Source of the DNA: Flavobacteriales bacterium
GTDB lineage: Bacteria > Bacteroidota > Bacteroidia > DT-38
Reading direction: 5' to 3'
NCBI GenBank assembly: GCA_013214205.1
Contig: JABSPQ010000162.1
Location: forward strand, 1-33,834
Length of the DNA stretch: 33,834 nt
Shown here in pieces: positions 25,265 through 32,882 of the stretch. How positions within the stretch are numbered: position 1 is the stretch's first letter; the number at the start of each line of letters is the position of its first letter. Made by a program: the position numbers and the translations under genes. The notes beneath the pieces are model-generated. The model had not been told where the DNA came from and made no database searches. It saw only the letters and a program-made list of their open reading frames with translations.

Positions 25265-25283
25265 ACTGTTGTTTAATCAGTGA

Positions 25284-25291
25284 TAAAGTTA
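25284..25291 (-). promoter_or_regulatory. Possible -7 box of LacI2-dctPQM unit
   Basis: On the minus strand it reads TAACTTTA, one mismatch from TAnnTTTG, 20 bases before the regulator ATG and 8 bases from the palindrome. Weak by itself; position relative to the palindrome supports it. Confidence 0.35.
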
Positions 25292-25299
25292 CATATAAA

Positions 25300-25315
25300 C
25301 TGTTTACGTAAACAG
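25300..25315. promoter_or_regulatory. Probable LacI-family operator, divergent promoter
   Basis: CTGTTTACGTAAACAG is a perfect 16-bp palindrome with a central CG in the 97-base gap between the minus-strand regulator and the plus-strand DUF1080 gene. It has the size and symmetry of a LacI/GalR operator and differs from the 7522-7537 site. Confidence 0.75.
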
Positions 25316-25361
25316 GATATTGATTACTTTTAAAATCTAATTTAACAAGAGGCTAAAATCA

Positions 25362-26738
25362 ATGAAATACGGTATTATATTTTGTGCAATGCTGCTTGCA
25401 GCATGCGGTGGAGCTCAAAAAGACGAAGCCCCGTGGGTTGATTTATTTGATGGGAAAACGTTAAATGGTTGGAGCACGAAAGGCGGAAAAGCTACTTATG
25501 AAGTTGTAGACGGTGCAATTGTTGGCACATCTACGCTAAACACACCTAATACTTTCTTGTGTTCTGATAAAATGTACACCGATTTCATCTTTGAAGTTGA
25601 ATATAAAGTAGACCCAAAATTAAACTCTGGAATTCAAATTAGAAGCATCATAGATCCCAATTATAGAAAAGGCATTGTTCATGGATATCAAATTGAAATT
25701 GATCCTTCGGAAAGATCGTGGAGTGCTGGTGTGTATGACGAGAAGCGAAGAGGTTGGTTGAATCGTTTGGATGAGAACCCTAAAGCACGCGAGGCTTTTA
25801 AGCAAAACGAATGGAATAAATACAGAGTTGAGGCCATTGGTGATACCATTAAAACATGGATCAACGGAGTGCCAGCGTCTTACTTGATAGACGACATGGA
25901 TTTTGTTGGTAACAAGACTAAGGGATTCTTTGGACTTCAGGTGCATAGAATTCGCCATGATTCTATAGAAGGAACACAAGTAATGTGGAAAAACATCAGA
26001 ATTATTACCGAGAATGTTGGCAAATACGCTACCGAAACACCTTTGGTACCTACATACACTGAGAATACACTAATTCATTACGAAAAAAGAGACGGTTGGA
26101 AATTGCTTTGGGATGGTAAAACAACCGAAGGATGGAGAGGTGGTAAACTAGATAAATTCCCAGAATCGGGATGGGAAATTAAAGATGGCGTACTTTCTGT
26201 ATTGGCGTCTGGTGGAGCGGAGTCTACTGCTGGTGGCGACATAGTTACTACCGAAAAGTATACCAATTTCGAATTGAAATTAGAATTTAAGATTACAACT
26301 GGTGCTAACAGTGGTATTAAGTATTATGTAGATACCGAATTAAACAAAGGCGAAGGTTCTTCTATTGGATTAGAATTTCAGATTTTAGATGACGATGTTC
26401 ACCCAGATGCGAAGCTAGGAGCCTACGAAGGCAGCAGAACTGTTGGTTCGTTGTACGATTTAATAAGAGCTGACACAAACAAGGTTGTTAAAGCAATTGG
26501 CGAATGGAATACGGCTTACATTTTATCCGATTCTACTCATGTAGAACATTGGTTAAACGGTAAAAAAGTATTGGAATACGAACGTGGTAGCGAGGATTAC
26601 AGAGCGTTGGTTAAAGGAAGTAAATACAAAGATTGGCCTAGTTTTGGTGAAGGCGAATCGGGAGAAATCTTATTACAAGATCATGGTGATTTGGTATCGT
26701 TCAAGAATATTAAAATACGACCAATTGTAAAGAAATAA
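25362..26738 (+). CDS. Double-DUF1080 lipoprotein (3-keto-disaccharide hydrolase family)
   Basis: A 458-residue lipoprotein (LLAAC, Cys15) made of two DUF1080 domains, a concanavalin-like beta-sandwich. The first starts WVDLFDGKTLNGW (25-37), the second WKLLWDGKTTEGWRGG near residue 244; each has the SGI...R or SGIKYYV stretch (NSGIQIRS, NSGIKYYVD). The family is now named for 3-keto-disaccharide hydrolysis or elimination: a Gfo/Idh enzyme oxidises C3 of a glycoside and DUF1080 breaks the link. Two Gfo/Idh genes follow at 3-base spacings, which matches that scheme. Whether the substrate is a uronide is inference. It is the first gene of the plus-strand unit, facing a LacI operator. Confidence 0.88.
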   Translation: MKYGIIFCAMLLAACGGAQKDEAPWVDLFDGKTLNGWSTKGGKATYEVVDGAIVGTSTLNTPNTFLCSDKMYTDFIFEVEYKVDPKLNSGIQIRSIIDPNYRKGIVHGYQIEIDPSERSWSAGVYDEKRRGWLNRLDENPKAREAFKQNEWNKYRVEAIGDTIKTWINGVPASYLIDDMDFVGNKTKGFFGLQVHRIRHDSIEGTQVMWKNIRIITENVGKYATETPLVPTYTENTLIHYEKRDGWKLLWDGKTTEGWRGGKLDKFPESGWEIKDGVLSVLASGGAESTAGGDIVTTEKYTNFELKLEFKITTGANSGIKYYVDTELNKGEGSSIGLEFQILDDDVHPDAKLGAYEGSRTVGSLYDLIRADTNKVVKAIGEWNTAYILSDSTHVEHWLNGKKVLEYERGSEDYRALVKGSKYKDWPSFGEGESGEILLQDHGDLVSFKNIKIRPIVKK

Positions 26739-26741
26739 TTT

Positions 26742-28085
26742 ATGAGCTCGAGTAGAAGAAATTTTATCAAAACAATGGCTGCAGGTGCAGCAGGACTTGC
26801 TGTTGCAGGTAACGTAAGCGGACAAACTGCTAAAAGTTATTCGAGAATTATTGGTTCTAACGATCGTATTAACATTGCCATTCAAGGTTTGGGCAGAAGA
26901 CTTAGCGCTTACATCGAACCAATTGCTGCGAAAAGTAGCAATGTTAATTTGATGTACTTGTGCGATGTGATGCCAAGTCAACGGGAAAAGGCAGCTGAAA
27001 AATTTGCTAAGGAACTAGACTACAAGCCAAAGTTAGAAAACGACATCCGCAAAATTTTTGACGACAAAGAAGTAGACGCCATATTTATGGCAACACCCGA
27101 TCATTGGCACACTCCAGGTGCATGTATGGGTATGGAAGCTGGCAAACACATCTATTTAGAAAAACCGTGTAGCCACAATTTAGCGGAAGGCAGATTGGTT
27201 GTTGCGTTTCAGGAGAAATACAACAAAGTGGTTCAAATGGGAAACCAACAAAGGTCTGCGCCACATACCATCGAAATCATTAAAGAGATTCACTATGGTT
27301 TAATAGGCGAAACATACAAGGCCATTGCTTTTTACACAAACAGCAGAGGCGAGGTGCCTGTTCCTGTTAAAGCGGCTCCACCAGAAGGTTTAGACTGGGA
27401 TTTGTTTCAAGGGCCTTCTCCTAGAAAAGGGTACATGCACGATACTTGGAATTACAACTGGCATTGGTATGGTTGGGATTTTGGTACTGCCGAAATGGGC
27501 AACAATGCAACACACGAAATTGACATTGCCAGATGGGCTTTGGATGTTAAATTGCCAAACAGTGTAGAGGTAATTTCGGGAAAGCATCAATTCAAAAATG
27601 ATGGTTGGGAGATGTACGACACCATGGAAGCGACTTATAAATTCGACGACAATCGGGTGATTCAATGGGATGGATCGAGCAGAAACGGCTACGAGAAATA
27701 TGGCTATGGTAGAGGAACGTTTATTTACGGCTCTAAAGGCAGCGTGTTTGTTAATAGAGGTAAATACATTGTTTACGACCTTGCCGGAAAGGTAGTTAAA
27801 GAAAATAAATATGATAGTGCCGAAGGAGGTATGGCCCTTGGTGGTGGCGGAGGGACCTCTACTATCCACGCAGTTAACTTTTTTGAAACAATAAGAGGTA
27901 AAGAAAAATTATCATCGCCAATTCAGCAAGGTGCAATTAGTCAGGATTTAACGCATTATGCCAACATCGCATCTCGATTACAAAAGTCGTTTGAAGTAGA
28001 TCCCGAATCTGGGCGTATTTTTGATAGAGAAGCCATGCAGCTTTGGTCGCGTGAGTATGAGCCTGGTTGGGAACCTAAATTGTAA
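26742..28085 (+). CDS. Tat-exported Gfo/Idh/MocA oxidoreductase 1
   Basis: A 447-residue oxidoreductase with a twin-arginine signal (SSRRNFIKTMAAGAAGLAVAG), implying folding with bound nucleotide in the cytoplasm and action outside it. The Rossmann motif NIAIQGLGRR starts near residue 44, and YLEKPCSHN near residue 143 is the EKP motif with the conserved lysine. The middle holds MGNQQRSAPHT and GTAEMGNNATHEIDIARWAL, with the usual His-containing active-site stretch. It probably oxidises a sugar or glycoside at C3, with the DUF1080 lipoprotein 3 bases upstream using the keto product. A myo-inositol-dehydrogenase name would be only generic. The next gene, 3 bases on, is a second member. Confidence 0.88.
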   Translation: MSSSRRNFIKTMAAGAAGLAVAGNVSGQTAKSYSRIIGSNDRINIAIQGLGRRLSAYIEPIAAKSSNVNLMYLCDVMPSQREKAAEKFAKELDYKPKLENDIRKIFDDKEVDAIFMATPDHWHTPGACMGMEAGKHIYLEKPCSHNLAEGRLVVAFQEKYNKVVQMGNQQRSAPHTIEIIKEIHYGLIGETYKAIAFYTNSRGEVPVPVKAAPPEGLDWDLFQGPSPRKGYMHDTWNYNWHWYGWDFGTAEMGNNATHEIDIARWALDVKLPNSVEVISGKHQFKNDGWEMYDTMEATYKFDDNRVIQWDGSSRNGYEKYGYGRGTFIYGSKGSVFVNRGKYIVYDLAGKVVKENKYDSAEGGMALGGGGGTSTIHAVNFFETIRGKEKLSSPIQQGAISQDLTHYANIASRLQKSFEVDPESGRIFDREAMQLWSREYEPGWEPKL

Positions 28086-28088
28086 GCA

Positions 28089-29294
28089 TTGAAAAGACGG
28101 AATTTTTTAAAAGCAAGTGGATTGGCAGCAGCAGGTATTGCGGCTGGTTCAACAGCTTTTGGCATTGTAAACAAGGCAAGCGCCAATAACACAGTTCGTG
28201 TTGGCGTAATTGGAACTGGTAGCAGGGGTACGGGCCTTACCGAAGTGGTAAACACGCTTGATAATATTGAAGTGGTTGGTTGTTGCGATATCCTACCATT
28301 TAGATTAGAAAAAGGCTTGGCAACTGCCGGTGCAAACGCTAAATCGTTTACCGATTATCGCAAAATGCTTGATGATAAATCCATCGATGCCATAATTGTT
28401 GCCACCCATCCTAAAAGCCATTCGGCAATTGCCATCGACGCTATTGATGCTGGTAAGCATGTGTATTGCGAGAAAACAATGGCATTGGGTTACGATCAAA
28501 TTGGTACGTTGGTTAAAAAGGTATCTGCCTCCAATCAAGTTTTTCAAACAGGACATCAATACCACAGTTCAACACTATATTCTCATGTTGTTAAAATAAT
28601 TAACGAAGGGGTAATTGGCGAAGTAACTGCTTTTGAATGTCAGTATAACCGCAATGGAGATTGGCGCAGACCAGTGCCAGATCCGTCTTTAGAAAGGGCA
28701 ATTAATTGGAGAATGTACCGAGAATGTTCTGGTGGACTTACTGCCGAACTTTCTTCGCATCAAATAGACTTTGTGAACTGGGTAACTGGTGCAACGCCGA
28801 AACGAATTATGGGTGTAGGTGGCATAGACTATTGGAAAGATGGTAGAGAAACCTTCGACAACACCCATTTAATAATGGATTACCCAAATGGTGTTAAAGC
28901 AACCTTTACCAGTTTAACCATTAATGCATACGAAAGCTACCAGATAAAAGTACTAGGTAAAAAAGGAACCATCGTAATTGGGTTTGCAGGTGCATGGCTT
29001 TATCCAGAGAAAAATGCAGCAGAAGAGATAAAGACAGAATTAGGATTAGTAGATGGTGTATCTGGTGCAACAATTCCGAACAAGCACAGACCAAAAGGGT
29101 ATAAGTTGGATGTTGAATTCGATAAGCCTACAAATGATGCAATAAAAGAATTTAGAGATTCTGTTCAGGATGGTACAAAGCCGCTGTCTGATGTGTATAC
29201 TGGAGCCAATGTTTCATATGCAGTTCAAATGTCGTTAGATGCCATGATTAATGAAGAGATAGTTTATTGGAAAGACAGTTATAATTTTAAATAG
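28089..29294 (+). CDS. Tat-exported Gfo/Idh/MocA oxidoreductase 2
   Basis: A 401-residue oxidoreductase of the same superfamily but a different subgroup. It starts with TTG, chosen because it gives a complete Tat signal (KRRNFLKASGLAAAGIAAGS) and lies 3 bases after the previous stop. The Rossmann motif VRVGVIGTGSRGTG follows. The usual EKP is EKT here (VYCEKTMALGY), keeping the lysine but not the proline. GLTAELSSHQIDFVNWVTG holds the active-site histidine. Two unlike Tat Gfo/Idh enzymes side by side with DUF1080 suggest oxidation and reduction steps on either side of a 3-keto intermediate, or two substrates. It is 4 bases before the SDR gene. Confidence 0.87.
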   Translation: MKRRNFLKASGLAAAGIAAGSTAFGIVNKASANNTVRVGVIGTGSRGTGLTEVVNTLDNIEVVGCCDILPFRLEKGLATAGANAKSFTDYRKMLDDKSIDAIIVATHPKSHSAIAIDAIDAGKHVYCEKTMALGYDQIGTLVKKVSASNQVFQTGHQYHSSTLYSHVVKIINEGVIGEVTAFECQYNRNGDWRRPVPDPSLERAINWRMYRECSGGLTAELSSHQIDFVNWVTGATPKRIMGVGGIDYWKDGRETFDNTHLIMDYPNGVKATFTSLTINAYESYQIKVLGKKGTIVIGFAGAWLYPEKNAAEEIKTELGLVDGVSGATIPNKHRPKGYKLDVEFDKPTNDAIKEFRDSVQDGTKPLSDVYTGANVSYAVQMSLDAMINEEIVYWKDSYNFK

Positions 29295-29298
29295 AGAT

Positions 29299-30123
29299 AT
29301 GAGTTTTGTAGAAACATTATTTAGCCTTGACGATAAGGTGGCCGTTGTTACAGGCGGTGGAGGTGTATTAGGAGGTGCAATGGCAAAAGCTTTAGCAGAA
29401 GCAGGTGCCAATGTTGCTTTACTAGGACGGAAATTACCCCCGCTCGAAAAAGTTGCTAAAGTGATTAATGATAACGGAGGAACTGCCTTGGCAATTGTTG
29501 CGGATGTATTAGAAGAAGACGACTTAATTAACGCTAGAACTCAAATTGAAGAAGCATGGGGTGGTGTTGATATTCTGTTGAACTCTGCAGGAGGTAACCA
29601 GCCGGGAGCAACAATTTCTCCTGAAAATTCGATCTTCGATTTAAATTTGAACGACATGAGAAAAGTGGTTGACCTCAACCTTTTTGGAACCGTATTGCCA
29701 ATTCAAATTTTTGCTAAATCTATGGCCGATAAAGGAAAAGGCGTAATTATTACAATTTCTTCAATGGCTGCGCTATCTACTATTACTAGAGTAGCAGGCT
29801 ATTCGGCATCCAAAGCAGCCGTAGACAATTACACCAAATGGCTTTCTGTAGAGATGAACCACAAATATGGTGAAGGTATTAGAGTGAACGCAATAGCACC
29901 TGGCTTTTTTATTGGAGAACAAAACAGAGCACTTTTACTTAACGAAGACGGAAGTTTAACAGACAGAGGCGAAACAATTGTAGCCAACACACCAATGGGT
30001 AGGTTTGGCGACAAAGACGAATTACAAGGTACATTACTTTGGTTGTGCAGCGATGCCTCCAAATTTGTAACAGGAGTTAGCATCCCCGTAGACGGTGGAT
30101 TCAGTGCATTTAGTGGGGTTTAA
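29299..30123 (+). CDS. SDR, probable D-mannonate oxidoreductase (fructuronate reductase)
   Basis: A 274-residue classical short-chain dehydrogenase, cytoplasmic. The cofactor motif is TGGGGVLGG (about 18-26), NSAGG near 96 in place of NNAG, and YSASK is the catalytic Tyr-Lys with a preceding ISSMA serine. The stretch NQPGATI and the C-terminal MGRFGDKDELQGTLLWLCSD, VDGGFSAFSGV fit the SDR group annotated as D-mannonate oxidoreductase in Bacteroidota and Thermotoga, which replaces the unrelated UxuB. With UxaC and UxuA in the same window, the role of reducing fructuronate to mannonate is well supported by context. It is co-transcribed with the Gfo/Idh genes and followed by 266 bases of repeats before uxuA. 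Confidence 0.85.
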   Translation: MSFVETLFSLDDKVAVVTGGGGVLGGAMAKALAEAGANVALLGRKLPPLEKVAKVINDNGGTALAIVADVLEEDDLINARTQIEEAWGGVDILLNSAGGNQPGATISPENSIFDLNLNDMRKVVDLNLFGTVLPIQIFAKSMADKGKGVIITISSMAALSTITRVAGYSASKAAVDNYTKWLSVEMNHKYGEGIRVNAIAPGFFIGEQNRALLLNEDGSLTDRGETIVANTPMGRFGDKDELQGTLLWLCSDASKFVTGVSIPVDGGFSAFSGV

Positions 30124-30136
30124 ATTAACGTATTAA

Positions 30137-30219
30137 GCAGCTCCCCTTATCAGCCTTCGTAGCATGGCGAAGTAGGCAAGGGGATGCAGTCTAGCCACAG
30201 GCTGGACTGAGGGGTATAA
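30137..30219 (+). repeat. Composite hairpin repeat (families D and E)
   Basis: CTCCCCTT (30141-30148) can pair with AAGGGGA (30178-30184), enclosing CCTTCGTAGC at GGCGAAGTAGG, a family E hairpin. A family D hairpin follows: GTCTAGCC aca GGCTGGAC with one G-T pair (30189-30207), flanked by AAGGGGATGC and TGAGGGGTA as at 10936-10973. It lies 14 bases after the SDR stop and probably acts as a terminator or attenuator between SDR and uxuA. Confidence 0.8.
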
Positions 30220-30311
30220 AGAGAATATCGGATAATTATGAAACCCAGTATGGAAGGGAAGAATTTCCGAAGATGACTAAAAAGTTGAGTGAAACGAAAT
30301 ATTAATAAAAG

Positions 30312-30373
30312 ACCTCCCTCTTTGCAAGTCCTGACGCTCCGTCAGGGTGAAGGAGAGAGGGCTAGGGTGAGTC
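30312..30373. repeat. Hairpin repeat upstream of uxuA
   Basis: CCTGAC gctcc GTCAGG at 30330-30346 inside pyrimidine-rich and purine-rich flanks (CCTCCCTCTTT, AGGAGAGAGGG) that pair imperfectly. On the minus strand it begins GACTCACC, like the family B copies. It ends 17 bases before the uxuA ATG and so lies in the leader. Confidence 0.65.
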
Positions 30374-30389
30374 AAATTAGAGTTAAACG

Positions 30390-31595
30390 ATGAGCTTAAA
30401 ACAAACATGGAGGTGGTACGGTCCCAAAGACCCCGTAAGCTTAATAGACGTTAAGCAAGCTGGCGCAACAGGTATTGTAAGCGCCTTACACCACGTACCA
30501 ATTGGTGCCGTTTGGACAGTTGAAGAAATCTCTGAAAGAAGAAACATCATAGAACTAAACGGACTTAAATGGTCGGTTGTAGAAAGTGTACCCGTTCACG
30601 AAGACATTAAAACAAACACAGGCCGCTGTGCAGAATACATAGATAACTACATTACCACAATCCAAAACCTAGGTGCCTGCGGAATCAAAAACGTGTGCTA
30701 CAACTTTATGCCCGTGTTAGATTGGTCGAGAACCGATTTAAAATATGAGGTGGAAGATGGTTCGGCCGCATTGCGATTTGAAGTTAAAGCGTTTGCCGCA
30801 TTCGATCTATTTATACTAAAACGCCCAGGTTCCGAAAACGAATACAGTAAACAAGAACAAGCAGATGCAAAGGCATACCTCCAATCAAGATCGGAAGAGC
30901 AGATAGAAGACCTACTAAAATGTGTGTTAATGGGACTTCCTGGAGGAAATGAAGCATTTACATTAGAAGGGTTGTTAGCTGCAATTGCCAAATACGACAA
31001 CGTAGACGATAAAGCATTAAGAAAAAATCTGAACACATTCTTAAACAGAATAGTACCCGAAGCGATAACTGCTGGTGTATTACTTGGTATTCACCCAGAC
31101 GACCCACCTAGACCATTGCTTGGTTTACCTCGAATTGTGAGCAACCTACAAGACGCACAAGAAATAATTGCTGCATACGATTCGCCCAACAATGGTATTA
31201 CTTTTTGTACTGGTTCGTTCGGTGCAAGCCTTCAAAATAATCTACCTGCCATGGTTAGAGCAATAGGACATCGCATCAACTTTATTCATCTTAGAAGTAC
31301 GGAAAGTGATGTTGAAGGAAACTTTCATGAAGCCAATCATTTAGAAGGAGACGGCGATATCGTAAACGTTATTTACGAATTGGTAAAATTAGAAGACAAA
31401 AGAAAAGAAGAAGGAAGAGCCGATTTTAGCATTCCAATGCGTCCAGATCATGGGCACTTGATGCGAGGTGATGCCAATAAGAAATCGAATCCGGGATATT
31501 CGGGAATAGGTAGATTAAGAGGCCTAGCGGAAATCCGAGGAGTAGAAGCGGGAATTAGACGCGTCCTCCGAAGCCTTGGCGAAGGAGGAAATTAG
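30390..31595 (+). CDS. uxuA: Mannonate dehydratase UxuA
   Basis: A 401-residue enzyme, a little over the usual 394. It dehydrates D-mannonate to 2-keto-3-deoxygluconate, using a divalent metal. Clear family stretches are WRWYGPKDPVSL (7-18), HHVPIGAVW, VCYNFMPVLDWSRTDL (about 102-117), LGIHPDDPPRPLLGLPRIV, CTGSFGA, FIHLRS, MRPDHGHLM, and the end GRLRGLAEIRGVEAGIRR. The last eight or so residues (RSLGEGGN) are encoded by a hairpin repeat and look like an addition to the normal end. The next 58 bases repeat this coding end imperfectly. It lies upstream of kdgK in the plus-strand catabolic unit, joining the glucuronate branch to KDG. Confidence 0.96.
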   Translation: MSLKQTWRWYGPKDPVSLIDVKQAGATGIVSALHHVPIGAVWTVEEISERRNIIELNGLKWSVVESVPVHEDIKTNTGRCAEYIDNYITTIQNLGACGIKNVCYNFMPVLDWSRTDLKYEVEDGSAALRFEVKAFAAFDLFILKRPGSENEYSKQEQADAKAYLQSRSEEQIEDLLKCVLMGLPGGNEAFTLEGLLAAIAKYDNVDDKALRKNLNTFLNRIVPEAITAGVLLGIHPDDPPRPLLGLPRIVSNLQDAQEIIAAYDSPNNGITFCTGSFGASLQNNLPAMVRAIGHRINFIHLRSTESDVEGNFHEANHLEGDGDIVNVIYELVKLEDKRKEEGRADFSIPMRPDHGHLMRGDANKKSNPGYSGIGRLRGLAEIRGVEAGIRRVLRSLGEGGN

Positions 31596-31648
31596 AGGAG
31601 TAGAAATGGGGATAAGACGTGTCCTCCGAAGCTAGAGCGAAGGAGGAA
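31537..31648 (+). repeat. 58-bp tandem duplication over the uxuA stop codon
   Basis: Unit 1 is 31537-31594 (last part of uxuA) and unit 2 starts at 31595 with the same GAGGAGTAGAA; GTCCTCCGAAG is at 31563 and 31621, GCGAAGGAGGA at 31579 and 31637. Period is 58 throughout. Each unit ends in a family E hairpin (TCCTCCGAAGC ... GCGAAGGAGGA), with different loops, CTTG and TAGA. Confidence 0.88.
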
Positions 31649-31690
31649 AATGCAGTCACTTAAGTAATTTTAAATTAAAAATAAGACAAA

Positions 31691-32731
31691 ATGAAAAAAG
31701 TAGTTACGTTCGGAGAAATTATGTTAAGGTTGGCTCCACAAGGATATTTGAGGTTTTCGCAAGCGAATAATTTTGATGTAGTGTATGGTGGTGGAGAATC
31801 TAATGTAGCAGTTTCGTTGGCCAATTATGGTGTGCCTGTAGATTTTGTAACACGTTTGCCTAAAAACGACATAGGCGAATGCGCTATGATGGAAATGAGG
31901 AAAAGAGGCGTTGGCGTTGATAACATCGTTTATGGTGGCGACAGATTAGGCATCTACTTCTTAGAAACAGGAGCTGTATCTAGAGGCAGTAAAGTTGTTT
32001 ACGATAGAGCACATTCTTCCATGTCGGAAATTGAGCCGGGTATGATAGATTGGAAAGCGGTGTTTAAAGATGTTGCTTGGTTTCATTGGACTGGTATTAC
32101 TCCAGCTATTTCTCAAAGCTCTGCTGATGCATGTATTGAAGCTTGTAAAGTAGCTAGTGAAATGGGAATTACAATTTCTACAGATCTTAACTACCGAGCT
32201 AAATTGTGGAATTTTGGTGGAGATAGAGAAGCTATAATGACAGAATTAACTTCTTATTGCGATATCATATTAGGTAACGAAGAAGATGCTGAAAAGCATT
32301 TCGGAATTAAGCCAGAAGGTTTGGACATCACCACGCAAGGGCATGATGTGAAAGCAGAAGCATTCCTATCTGTTTGTGAGCAAATGATGAAGAAATTCCC
32401 GAGAGCTAAAAAAGTAATTACCACATTAAGAGGTTCAATTTCTGCTTCACATAATACGTGGGCAGGCGTTATGTATGACGGTGTTACAATGTTTCAATCT
32501 CCTCAATACCAAATTACCGACATTGTAGATAGAGTAGGAGGTGGCGATTCTTTTATGGGTGGATTAATCTATGGTTTACTTAAATACCCAGAAAATGATC
32601 AGAACGCATTGAACTTTGCTGTAGCAGCATCGTGTTTAAAACACACCATTAAAGGAGATGCCAACTTGGTAACTGTTTCGGAAGTAGAAAAGCTAATGAG
32701 TGGCGATTCATCAGGCCGGGTTGCACGTTAA
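31691..32731 (+). CDS. kdgK: 2-keto-3-deoxygluconate kinase
   Basis: A 346-residue PfkB-family sugar kinase. It phosphorylates KDG to KDPG, the point where both uronate branches join. The N-terminus VTFGEIMLRLAPQGYLRF is the KDG-kinase form, and YGGGESNVAVSLANYG is the first PfkB signature (about 32-47). The second signature is DRVGGGDSFMGG, with catalytic Asp286. STDLNYRAKLW around residue 158 is also typical. Cytoplasmic. It lies between uxuA (95 bases, holding the tandem duplication) and eda (151 bases, holding strong hairpins). Its TAA lies inside the first hairpin stem downstream. Confidence 0.95.
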   Translation: MKKVVTFGEIMLRLAPQGYLRFSQANNFDVVYGGGESNVAVSLANYGVPVDFVTRLPKNDIGECAMMEMRKRGVGVDNIVYGGDRLGIYFLETGAVSRGSKVVYDRAHSSMSEIEPGMIDWKAVFKDVAWFHWTGITPAISQSSADACIEACKVASEMGITISTDLNYRAKLWNFGGDREAIMTELTSYCDIILGNEEDAEKHFGIKPEGLDITTQGHDVKAEAFLSVCEQMMKKFPRAKKVITTLRGSISASHNTWAGVMYDGVTMFQSPQYQITDIVDRVGGGDSFMGGLIYGLLKYPENDQNALNFAVAASCLKHTIKGDANLVTVSEVEKLMSGDSSGRVAR

Positions 32732-32819
32732 CCCTCGTTCAATAGCAATGCTATTGTATAAGGAGGGTTAATCCTGACGAAAATATTGAAATTCAATATT
32801 TTCGTCAGCCCGCAAGGGC
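32728..32819 (+). repeat. Three strong hairpins between kdgK and eda
   Basis: First, outer stem TTAACCCTC (32728-32736) with GAGGGTTAA (32763-32771) and inner CAATAGC aat GCTATTG (32740-32756). Second, a perfect 17-bp inverted repeat, arms 32774-32790 and 32792-32808 (CTGACGAAAATATTGAA and its complement), with one base between. Third, GCCC gcaa GGGC (32808-32819). The set could stop most transcripts before eda or stabilise the kdgK message. Confidence 0.88.
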
Positions 32820-32882
32820 AGTTATGTATTTTTAATGCATAATTGGGATAGTACATTACATAACAACATTTAATAGAATAAG

